From Rebecca billardiae RCC1528 (lineage: Eukaryota; Haptophyta), in assembly GCA_965240325.2 (NCBI GenBank), contig OZ251234.1:1984001-2048000 (forward strand): DNA of 64,000 nt, in the 5' to 3' direction. A model generated the notes under the pieces. That model did no database searches. It saw only the letters and a list, made by a program, of their open reading frames with translations, and was not told the DNA's origin. The translations under genes and the position numbers were made by a program. Of this stretch, positions 42,418 to 50,778 are shown in pieces. Position 1 is the first letter of the stretch. Every line of letters begins with the position of its first letter.

Positions 42418-43701
42418 ATGACGGCAACGCCTCGGCGCGCGCTCCAGGCAGTCGTCTTCCTCCTGTCGATGGGTGGAGCGTCCGCCGTCACGTGCTGCCC
42501 GTCCCCAAACCAAGGCATCTGCGGCTGCGCTCCGTCGTGCTGCCCGGGGGTCGATCCGTCTCCGTCTCCACCGCCATTCCCTCCACCGCCGCCGTCGCCA
42601 TCGCCGCCACCGCAGTCACCGGCGCCGCCGCCTTCGCCGCCTCCACCGGAAGGTTCGCCGCCGCCATCGCCATCGCCGTCGCCGTCGCCGTCGCCATCGC
42701 CGTCGCCGTCGCCATCGCCATCGCCGTCGCCATCGCCGGCGCCAACGTGCATCGGGGAGATGGAGCGCGGCTGCACACGAAACGGCCATTGCTGCGGCGA
42801 CTTGGTTTGCAGCAACAGGATCACCAACGATGAAACAGGGGAGACGTATCGCCAATGCATTGAGCCCGGGCCCTGCTTCCCAGCGGACGCGACCGTGACC
42901 ACGCCTGCTGGGCCGAAGCGCATGGACGAGCTTGCCGCCGGCGACCAAGTCCTGGTAGACGGCAGCGGGACGTTCTCTGCCGTGTGGGCCGTCGCGCACA
43001 ACGACATGCGCGCGGATGTGCTGCACGAGATGGTGCGCGTCGAGCTCTCGTCCGGCCACGTCCTCGAGCTTTCGGAAGACCACTACGCACTCGCCGACGG
43101 TGCGTACGTCGCGGGGCGCGACCTCCGCGCAGGGATGCGGATGCACGTCCCGGGCACGGCGAAGGCCGGCGTGGAGGAGGAGGAGGCGTGCGCGGACGCG
43201 CTCGTGACGGCGACGAGCGCCGTCTTCAAGGCTGGCCTGTACGCGCCGATCACCCTCCACGGAGACATCGTAGTCAACGGCGTCGTCGCCTCATCGTACA
43301 CGGGGCTGCTGGCTCGCGCGTTGCCGCCCGCGCTCCGCTCGGGCACGTTCGTGAACGGGCTCACCCACCTCATCGCCACCCCGCTGCGCGCGCTGTACGC
43401 GGTCGACCCGGCGTTCCTCGAGCGCGTGATGGCGACGGTGGAGCGCACGGAGTCGGGCGGCTTCAACCCGTACGCGCTCTTTGGCCCGGGCACGCTCCTG
43501 TCGCTCAAGAAGGCGGTGGACGCGACCACCTTTGCCGCGCTGCCGCCGTCGTGCGCGCCGTGCCGCGTGGTCGCGCTCGGCCTCGCGCACGTCTGGCTCG
43601 CGAGCGCCGGCGCCGCGGCCGTGTCTGGCGCGGCCATGTCCACCATGGGCGCGCTCGGGTCCGACGCAGTGCACGCGGTGCTGGGCGCGGCGTCCGGCTA
43701 G
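42418..43701 (+). CDS. Secreted Hint (hedgehog/intein-type) domain protein
   Basis: The ATG at 42418 gives 427 aa. A signal peptide (residues ~6-23, AVVFLLSMGGASA) is followed by Cys-rich and Pro/Ser-rich parts: a (Ser-Pro)n linker encoded by a hexamer repeat near 42655-42735, then a small Cys cluster (CTRNGHCCGDLVC). From GPCFPADATV onward comes a Hint module. Its first residue would be the Cys nucleophile of Hog/intein autoprocessing. DELAAGDQVLV, LSSGHVLELSEDHYALADG (the T-x-x-H box, here S-E-D-H) and GDIVVNGVVASSYT follow in the normal order. By analogy the module cleaves itself from the N-terminal secreted part, perhaps attaching a lipid or simply releasing it. The last ~120 residues are an Ala-rich extension of unknown role. 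No hedgehog signalling domain is present. Confidence 0.82.
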   Translation: MTATPRRALQAVVFLLSMGGASAVTCCPSPNQGICGCAPSCCPGVDPSPSPPPFPPPPPSPSPPPQSPAPPPSPPPPEGSPPPSPSPSPSPSPSPSPSPSPSPSPSPAPTCIGEMERGCTRNGHCCGDLVCSNRITNDETGETYRQCIEPGPCFPADATVTTPAGPKRMDELAAGDQVLVDGSGTFSAVWAVAHNDMRADVLHEMVRVELSSGHVLELSEDHYALADGAYVAGRDLRAGMRMHVPGTAKAGVEEEEACADALVTATSAVFKAGLYAPITLHGDIVVNGVVASSYTGLLARALPPALRSGTFVNGLTHLIATPLRALYAVDPAFLERVMATVERTESGGFNPYALFGPGTLLSLKKAVDATTFAALPPSCAPCRVVALGLAHVWLASAGAAAVSGAAMSTMGALGSDAVHAVLGAASG

Positions 43702-44330
43702 GCCGTGCAGTGCGGGTGCATGCTGCGCCCTCCTGATGCATGCAACGCCCACCGACTGACCGAGCTGCCACAGGCGCTGACGCCGTCGGCGTGCGGCTGA
43801 GCAGAGTGGCAGCCGCCCGCTGCCTGATGACGGCACGACTCGCCACTCGGCCAGGGCCCAGACAGAGACTGAGAGAGGCGGCGCCAAGCTGTTACCCGTA
43901 CCGCCGCCCCGCGGCGTCAACACGTGCGATGCAGCAGCCGTGCCTCAATCCTCATCACAGTGACTCAGGCGCCCGCCGACATGTAACGCGCGACACGGAG
44001 ACGCGACCCGGCCCATCTGAGTCTTAATAGTAGTATAGTAGTGTGATCAGTTCGTTGGCTGACAATCACGATGCATTAATACGGCGGAGTACCGAGTAGG
44101 GAGCAAAACGCAGTGATCGCACGGATGCAGCTCGACGTGACTCTCTTGTCTCGACATTTATATATATTATAATTAATGACAGCCGTCCGTGGTCGAGCCA
44201 AGCCGGCGGCGGAGGGTCACCGGCCGGCTGCAAAAAGTCAAAAACCCACCAGGAGGCAGGAGCGAAAAAACCGTGGTGTGGTGGGCGCGAGGATCCTCGG
44301 CGCGTCGTGCGTGGCGTCGCCCACCCGTGG
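43702..44330. other. Intergenic
   Basis: An AT-rich block with TATATATTATAATTAATG-like sequence lies at 44155-44178, about 150 bp before the OGG1 start, and could include its promoter. No gene is seen. Confidence 0.45.
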
Positions 44331-45668
44331 ATGGTGTCGGTCCTCGCGGCGTCGTCGGTGCTCATGCACGCCGTCTCGGCCACCAAGTCGCACGTGACCA
44401 AGTGGCACCGCCTCGCCGCGCCGCCCTCTGAGCTTCGGCTGGAGGTGACGCTGGCAAACGGCCAGGCGTTCAACTGGCAGCGGCTGGGCGAGTGCACGTG
44501 GGTGGGCGTGGTCGAGCAGCGCGTCGTCATGCTGCGCGAGTGCGAGGACGGCGTGGACGCGTGCTCGCCCAGCCACCCGCACGACCCGCCCGACCGCCTG
44601 GCCGCCGCCCTGTGTGAGTACTTCCAGCTCGAGGCGTCGCTGCCGGCGCTGCACGCGCAGTGGCGCGAGGCAGACCCGCGCATGGCGGTCGTGCTGGACC
44701 GGCTGCCTGGGCTGCGCGTGCTCCGGCAGGAGCCAGTCGAGTGCCTCTTCTCCTTCATCTGCTCGTCGAACAACAACATCGGCCGGATCACGGGCATTCT
44801 CGAGCGCGTGCGCACCGCGCTCGGCGAGCCGATCGCGCTCGAGGACGCGTCGAGCATCGAGCGCGCGCGCGCCGAGTCGGGCGCGGCGCCGGCGGAGGGC
44901 GCCGCGGCGTTCTTCGCGTTCCCGACGGCGGAGCGCCTTGCGCGCGCGAGCGAGGACGAGCTGCGCGCGCTCGGCCTCGGGTACCGCGCGCGGTACGTGC
45001 GCGAGAGCGCCGCGCTGCTGCTCGAGCGCGGCGGCGCGGACTGGCTGCGCGCGCTGCGCACGCACGAGCGTGCGGCGGTGCAGCAGGCGCTGCTCGACTT
45101 CCCGGGCGTGGGGCGGAAGGTGGCGGACTGCGTCGCGCTCTTCAGCCTCGACCAGCACGCGACCATCCCGGTCGACGTGCACGTCTGGCAGATCGCATGC
45201 CGCGATTTCGACCCGAGCCTGCACGAGGCGAAGAGCCTCACCCCTGCACTCTACGAGCGCGTTGGCGAGCTCTTCCGCGGCCGGTACGGCGCGCACGCGG
45301 GCTGGGCGCACTCGGCGCTCTTCGCCGCCGAGCTGCCCGGCTTCCGAGACCGGCTGCCGCCCGAGCTGCAGCAGCAGATGGCCGACTTCCGCGCCGAGGA
45401 GCGCGCGCGCTCGGCGGAGAAGAAGAAGCAGAAGGACAGGCGCGCGGCGGAGCGCGCGGCGGCTGGCAGCGATGCCGAGGGGGAGCCGACGCCGTCGGCA
45501 CCGTCGCCGCCGAGGAAGGCGCCGACGCGCAAGCGGGCTCGCCCAGAGCCGGCGGCGGCCGCGCCGGCTGACGCACCGGCCCGGGCCAGGTCGACCGGGG
45601 CGCGCCGTCGCCTGACGACGCGAGGCGGACCAGCAGGCTCATCGTCAATAGAAGACGACGACGAGTAG
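44331..45668 (+). CDS. OGG1: 8-oxoguanine DNA glycosylase/lyase
   Basis: The enzyme removes 8-oxoguanine from DNA and nicks the abasic site. The 445-residue protein is read from the ATG at 44331 (an alternative ATG is at 44364). It has the N-terminal domain (GQAFNWQRLGECTWVGVV), the SSNNNIGRI loop, and the helix-hairpin-helix LLDFPGVGRKVADCVALFS, whose Lys is the Schiff-base nucleophile. IPVDVHVWQIACRDF follows and holds the catalytic Asp. These match human OGG1 Lys249/Asp268 contexts. A ~100-residue Lys/Arg/Ala-rich C-terminal extension (from about KKKQKDRRA) is beyond the usual family length and contains nuclear-localisation-like KRARP. The first ~20 residues could be an organelle leader. 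No introns. Confidence 0.94.
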   Translation: MVSVLAASSVLMHAVSATKSHVTKWHRLAAPPSELRLEVTLANGQAFNWQRLGECTWVGVVEQRVVMLRECEDGVDACSPSHPHDPPDRLAAALCEYFQLEASLPALHAQWREADPRMAVVLDRLPGLRVLRQEPVECLFSFICSSNNNIGRITGILERVRTALGEPIALEDASSIERARAESGAAPAEGAAAFFAFPTAERLARASEDELRALGLGYRARYVRESAALLLERGGADWLRALRTHERAAVQQALLDFPGVGRKVADCVALFSLDQHATIPVDVHVWQIACRDFDPSLHEAKSLTPALYERVGELFRGRYGAHAGWAHSALFAAELPGFRDRLPPELQQQMADFRAEERARSAEKKKQKDRRAAERAAAGSDAEGEPTPSAPSPPRKAPTRKRARPEPAAAAPADAPARARSTGARRRLTTRGGPAGSSSIEDDDE

Positions 45669-46275
45669 CAGCCGCTGCAAGTAGGCGCCGCGGCACGGCG
45701 GCAGCCCGCACGCCCGGCGAGCCGCGAGCAGGAGGTTACCACACGCCGGTGCGCGGGCGGCCCGGCGCTGCGGACGACATATCATCAGCGAGCATATCAA
45801 TGATGCTGATGCATGTATATATATATATACGGAAGAGCAGCATCAAGTGCATCTTCAATCTTCATCACGCCTGGCCCGGGAGGCCCCGCCGCGGGGCCTG
45901 CTGACAATGATGATCACATGACGCGCGAGACGAAGCCTGCTGAGTGCTGACAGCCCGACAGGACGGCGCTGCCGTGCTGGTCGCGGCGGCTGGGGCGCAC
46001 GATGGCCATCAGCCAGAGGTGATGCCTGCTGCTGCTGCTGCTGATGATGACGATGACGGATGTTGCGACGATGAGGTGACGATGCCGACCCCTAGGCCGC
46101 AGCCAGCGGGTCCCAGCTCCACCAGCACGCTGCGTGGCGCGTTGCCCCCCAGCCGCGCGCACGCGACCGACGGGCCGCTGCTCGCCAGTCGCTACGCACT
46201 CGCGCCCGCAGCCTGCCACCCGTCAGCGCGGCGGTTGGCCCCCGCCGCTGACCGCGGTGGCGTCCCCGGGGCGCT
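45669..46275. other. Intergenic between convergent genes
   Basis: A short (TA)n run (~45818-45830) and a GCTGCTGCTG/GATGATGACGATGACG trinucleotide-like stretch (46025-46075) are present. No gene is seen. Confidence 0.45.
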
Positions 46276-49200
46276 TCAGGCCTCCGCCTCGTCTGCGAGC
46301 CCGTTGAGCGCGGCGGACAGCGCCGCCTCCTCGATGGCCACGGCGCGCTTGTCCTGCTCCTCGCCGGCGCCGCCGCCATCGGCGCCGCGCTTGCCCCGGC
46401 CGCCCCCCGGTCCTCGCTTGCCCGCGCCCTTTGGCGGCTGCGCGCCGCCGCCCTCGGCGGCCGGGCTGCCGCCGCCGCCGTCGTCTCCCTCCGTGACGCG
46501 CCTCACCCGGTACTGCCCCTTCTCGTTCCGGTTGGTCACGACCACGTCGATCTGGTCGCCCTCGGACAGCCCCGCGTCCTCAATCTTGCGGATGAAGCTC
46601 TCGGAAAGTTCGGAGATGTGGCAGAAGCCGTCGAGCCCCGGCAGAAGCTCCACAAAGATTCCAAACGGCATCACAGACTTGACGGTGCCGGCGTACTTGT
46701 CGCCAATCGTCACCTCGGGCCTGGGGCCCCTGCCGTCGCGGCCGGCGGAGACCTCCGCGACGATCGCCTCGATGCGCTCCTTCGCCGTCTGGATGGCCGC
46801 GTCGGACTTGGCGGTGATGGACAGAATGCCTGGTGGGTGGGTGGGTGGGTGGGTGGGTGCGGCCGCGCGGGCGCGTGGCGTGGAATGGGCCGTGAGCGGC
46901 GGGGCTTGGGCTCGAGAGCGCTTGCACGCACGCACGCACGGCGGCGGGCGGGCGGACGGGCAGCGCGCACCGTCGCTTCGGCTGAGGTCGATGTTGTCCA
47001 CGCCGCTCTCCTCGATGATCGACGTGATCGTCTTGCCCTCCTTGCCGATGATCGCCCCGCAGTGCGACGGGTTGATGTCCATCTTACAGATGCGCGGCAC
47101 GTTGTCGGGCAGCGACTCGCGCGGGCCGGCCATCACGGCCGCCATGGCGTCGAGGATGTGCTGCCGGCCGTCGTGCGCCTGCGCGAGTGCGGAGCGGAGC
47201 AGCGGGATGGAGAGCCCCTCGCACTTCACGTCGAGCTGCAGCGCCGTCACGCCGTCCTTGTCCCCAGCCACCTGCGCGCGCGCCGCGCCAGAAGAGAGTG
47301 CTCGCGCGCCGTGAGCGTGCGCGCGCGGCGCGCGGGCGCGCGGGCGGTGCGGCGGCGCGCGCCGTCCGCCGAGCGGCATCGGCGCACGCGGCGCGTGGGG
47401 CGCGCGCGCGCTCGCCTTGAAGTCCATCGAGCCGAGCGCGTCCTCCAGCCCGATGATGTCGGTGAGCACCACGTGGTTCTCCCCGCCGTCCTCGTCGAAG
47501 AGCAGCCCCATCGCCACGCCCGCCACCGGCCTCGCGAGCGGCACGGCCGCGTCCATGAGCGCGAGGCAGCCGCCGCACACGGACGCCATCGAGGACGAGC
47601 CGCACGACATCGTGATGAGCGACTCGACGCGCACGGTGTACGGGAACGCGCCCGCGGCGGGCATCGCCGGCGCCAGCGCGCGCTCCGCCAGGTTGCCGTG
47701 GCCGACCTCGCGCCGGCCGGGCATGCCGCCCACGCGCCCGACCTCGCCGACTGAGAAGGGCGGGAATGAGTATTGCAAGTAGAACCGCTTCGAGCCGGCG
47801 CCGAGCATGCCCTCGAACTTCTGCTCGGACGAGGCGTCGCCGAGCGTGACCGTCGCGAGCGACTGCGTCTCGCCGCGCGTGAAGAGCGCCGAGCCGTGCG
47901 TGCGCGGCAGCACCGACGTCTCCATCGCCAGCGGCCGCACGTCCGTCGACCCCCGCCCGTCCGGGCGCGTGCCCTTGGTCGCGACCATCGCGCGGAGCGT
48001 GCGCGACGCGAGCGCCTTGAAGGCGAGCTGCACGTCCGCGAGCTCCATCGCGCCGGGCACGGGGGCGGGCGTGGGGGCCGAGCCGCGCTTCAGCGCGGCG
48101 TGCGGCGGCGCGTCGCCCTCCACCCCCGCCGCGTCGAGCGCGTCCTCGACGGGCAGGTCGTCGGGCAGCACCGCGTCCGCGTCGCCGACCGGCGGCGGCA
48201 GCGCCTCGTCCGTGCCGGCCTCGAGCTCGGCGGTCTTGGGGAGCGCCTCGACGGGCTGCGCGGCGGGCGCGCTGGCGCTGAGGGCCGCCTCCACCTCGCG
48301 CTTCAGCGCGTCGAACGCCGCCTCGCGCGCCTGCTTCGACGGCAGCGAGAGCACCTCCTCGATCCTGCCCCCGCACAGCGCCTCCACCTCCTGCGCCACG
48401 TTGGCCGGGATCTCACGGATCAGGTGCGTCGCCTTGGGCTTGCCGACGACGGCCTGCCACGCGCTGAGCGCGAGGCACATGTGGCGGATGGCCTCCTGCC
48501 CGAACTCCGCCGCGGCGACGATCTCCTCCTCCGGCACGAACTTGCAGAACCCCTCGATCATCAGCAGCGCGTCCGCCGTGCCCGCGAGCACGACGTTCAC
48601 GTCCGACTCGGCCTGCTCGGCGGGCGGCGCGTTGAGCACGAGCTCGCCCTCGGCGTTTTTGGAGACGCGCACGCAGGCGACGGGCTTCTCGAAGGGGACG
48701 TCGGAGATCGCGAGCGCCGCCGCCGACGCGCACACCGCCAGGCAGTCCGGCGGCGCGCTGCCGTCGTACGAGAGCACGTAGCTGCAGATCTGAGTCTCCT
48801 GTGACCACCCCTTCGGGAAGGCGGGGCGGATCGGCCGGTCGATCAGCCGCGAGGTGAGGATCTCCGAGTCGCCCGCGCGGCCGTCGCGCTTAATGTACCC
48901 GCCGGCCGTCTTCCCCGCGGCCGAGTACCGCTCCTGGTAGTCCACGCGCAGCGGCACGAAGTCGGCAGGGCTGCCGCCTGCCTCGAAGCACGCGCTCGCA
49001 AACAGGACCGTGTCGCCCGTCGTGAGCACGACCGAGCCGCCGGCGAGGCGCGCGATGCGGCCGGTCTCGAAGGTGCACTCCGTGCCTTTCAGGTGCACGC
49101 GCAGCTTGTGCACGTCGCCCTCCGACCACATGCAGTAGTCGCCATCGCTCCTGAGCTCGCGCGGCGCGCTCGCCTCCGCCGCCGTCGCCGCGGCCACACG

Positions 49201-49353
49201 TGCGCGCGCGCGCGTGGCGACACGGCGTGCCGAGTGCGCGCGCCGAGCGGGCGTGCGCAGCCCCGTGCGCCCGTGCACGAGCAGATCTGCCGGCAGCACG
49301 AACGCCAGCAGCAGCGCGCACACCGCCAGCATCGCCGACGGGCGCGGCGTCAT
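46276..49353 (-). CDS. PNPase: Polynucleotide phosphorylase, organellar (likely plastid)
   Basis: The enzyme degrades RNA 3'-5' phosphorolytically and can add tails. Three exons are proposed: 49353-47416, 47271-46971 and 46829-46276 (930 aa). Intron 1 (144 bp) has a GC-AG border (GCGAGC donor, GCAG acceptor). Intron 2 (141 bp) starts GTGCGC and is phase 1. Both are multiples of three without stops. The order is two RNase PH-like domains with a helical linker (LIDRPIRPAFPKGW in the first; KGTRPDGRG, LPRTHGSALFTRGETQ and SMDFK|VAGDKDG in the second), then KH (GAIIGKEGKTITSI) and S1 (GTVKSVMPFGIFVELLPGLDGFCHISEL). The N-terminus has a hydrophobic signal (LAVCALLLAFVL) followed by a basic transit-like part, which suits a complex plastid. 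A Gly/Lys-rich tail follows S1. Confidence 0.93.
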   Translation of the reverse strand: MTPRPSAMLAVCALLLAFVLPADLLVHGRTGLRTPARRAHSARRVATRARARVAAATAAEASAPRELRSDGDYCMWSEGDVHKLRVHLKGTECTFETGRIARLAGGSVVLTTGDTVLFASACFEAGGSPADFVPLRVDYQERYSAAGKTAGGYIKRDGRAGDSEILTSRLIDRPIRPAFPKGWSQETQICSYVLSYDGSAPPDCLAVCASAAALAISDVPFEKPVACVRVSKNAEGELVLNAPPAEQAESDVNVVLAGTADALLMIEGFCKFVPEEEIVAAAEFGQEAIRHMCLALSAWQAVVGKPKATHLIREIPANVAQEVEALCGGRIEEVLSLPSKQAREAAFDALKREVEAALSASAPAAQPVEALPKTAELEAGTDEALPPPVGDADAVLPDDLPVEDALDAAGVEGDAPPHAALKRGSAPTPAPVPGAMELADVQLAFKALASRTLRAMVATKGTRPDGRGSTDVRPLAMETSVLPRTHGSALFTRGETQSLATVTLGDASSEQKFEGMLGAGSKRFYLQYSFPPFSVGEVGRVGGMPGRREVGHGNLAERALAPAMPAAGAFPYTVRVESLITMSCGSSSMASVCGGCLALMDAAVPLARPVAGVAMGLLFDEDGGENHVVLTDIIGLEDALGSMDFKASARAPHAPRAPMPLGGRRAPPHRPRARAPRAHAHGARALSSGAARAQVAGDKDGVTALQLDVKCEGLSIPLLRSALAQAHDGRQHILDAMAAVMAGPRESLPDNVPRICKMDINPSHCGAIIGKEGKTITSIIEESGVDNIDLSRSDGARCPSARPPPCVRACKRSRAQAPPLTAHSTPRARAAAPTHPPTHPPGILSITAKSDAAIQTAKERIEAIVAEVSAGRDGRGPRPEVTIGDKYAGTVKSVMPFGIFVELLPGLDGFCHISELSESFIRKIEDAGLSEGDQIDVVVTNRNEKGQYRVRRVTEGDDGGGGSPAAEGGGAQPPKGAGKRGPGGGRGKRGADGGGAGEEQDKRAVAIEEAALSAALNGLADEAEA

Positions 49354-49613
49354 CACGCGGCCCGTGATGAGCCGCCGTGCGAACGCTGCTCACGAGTCGC
49401 AGCAACCGGAAGCAAAGCGCCGGCCCCGCGTCACCTCTCCCCCACACTGTGCGACAATGACGACAGCAGTGGCGACAGAGGGACAGTGGCGAGTCACAAC
49501 ACCTACGGAAGGGCGCGCGGCGAGCAGGAGGTCACTACTCGCCACGACTGGGCGCGGCAGGCACTTGTGGGGGGGGCACGCGTCCGCTTGGCGGCGGAGG
49601 CGGCACGGCGTGA

Positions 49614-50252
49614 ATGAACAAGGTTGCATCGACCCGGCTTCGGAAGGAGTACAAGGCGTTTTGGACGGTGCGTCCGGCGCCGTGCGCGCGCAGGCCACCG
49701 CGCAGCATGCATCGCCAAAGTCCGTCCAATCGAGGCGCGAACACCTCGCCCATCCGCCGCGGCCCGCAGGACCCACCCGAGTTTATCAAAGCGCAGCCCC
49801 TCGAGACAGATGTGCTCGACTGGCGCTTTGTCATCGAGGGCCCACCCGACTCGCCGTACGCCGGCGGCGAGTACATGGGCAAGCTCAAATTCCCGGACCA
49901 GTACCCGTTCAAGCCGCCGTCCATCTTCATGATCACACCAAACGGCCGCTTTGAGACGGACAGGAGGCTGTGCATGTCGATGTCGGACTACCACCCGGAG
50001 TCGTGGTGCCCCGCGTGGTCGGTGGCCACCATCCTGAAAGGCGTGCTGAGCTTCATGCTCGACAGCGAGCAGACGACCGGCGCCATTGTCACGAGCGATG
50101 ACAAGAAGCGCGAACTTGCGAGTGCCTCGCGTGCGTGGAACCGGAACAATAAGGAGTACGTCCTTGTCTTCGGCAACTCCGAGGCCGGCAGCTCGACGCC
50201 GGCAGGAGCGCCGCCTGTGAAGGCGGAAACCGCCCCCGCGGCGTCCGGATGA
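49614..50252 (+). CDS. Ubiquitin-conjugating enzyme E2, UBE2J/Ubc6-like
   Basis: The protein receives ubiquitin on a catalytic Cys and passes it to substrates, typically in ER-associated degradation. Two exons are proposed: 49614-49667 and 49770-50252; the 102 bp intron (GTGCGTC...GCAG) is phase 0 and a multiple of three. The product is 178 aa. After an RLRKEYKAF N-terminal helix come EGPPDSPYAGGEYMGKL, YPFKPPSIFMITPNGRF and the active-site RRLCMSMSDYHPESWCPAW. The T-P-N-G-R-F signature replaces the usual H-P-N box, as in UBE2J2. Unlike UBE2J2 and Ubc6, no C-terminal membrane anchor follows; the tail is a short Ala/Pro-rich stretch. An unrecognised last exon could supply one. Confidence 0.88.
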   Translation: MNKVASTRLRKEYKAFWTVRPAPCARRPPRSMHRQSPSNRGANTSPIRRGPQDPPEFIKAQPLETDVLDWRFVIEGPPDSPYAGGEYMGKLKFPDQYPFKPPSIFMITPNGRFETDRRLCMSMSDYHPESWCPAWSVATILKGVLSFMLDSEQTTGAIVTSDDKKRELASASRAWNRNNKEYVLVFGNSEAGSSTPAGAPPVKAETAPAASG

Positions 50253-50778
50253 CCGAGCTTCACACTTGTCGTGGCTGACTGATTGGCGGCTCAACTTGTG
50301 GCCCGGGCGCATTGCGGCATTGTCCGTTTGTCGGCGACTCGGCGTGCCAGCGTGCGCCGCGACGACGGAGGGACTCTGGGACTGCAGGTCGGAGACGGTG
50401 CCAAGACTACAGCCGTCCAGGTCGGGCCACCGTCTCTAACTTCGTCATCAGGCCCACGATCGCCTTGCGGTCGAGCTTATAATAACAAGAAATCTAGAAC
50501 ATTCAAGGCGCACAGAGTGAGCGCGGTGATGACAGCCTGGTGACCGTCAGACGCCTCGAGGCTCTCCATTCATCATTGGACGAGCACCGAGGAAAATGGC
50601 CGGACTTTAAACCAACGTCATCCCCGTGCGTCCGGAGCGAAGGGGGTGCAAGACGGTTGGCCGGCACGTGCGGCGCTCGCGCGAATAGTGTATGCGCGGC
50701 TGACGCGGCGGAAGCGGTCGTCGTTGGTCGACTAGGCGCGCGGGCCGCTTGGCAAGCGCTTTGCCGCGAGCGAGAGCC
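50253..50778. other. Intergenic
   Basis: Moderate GC with no repeat or coding feature. It likely contains the E2 3' UTR and the CTP synthase promoter. Confidence 0.45.
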
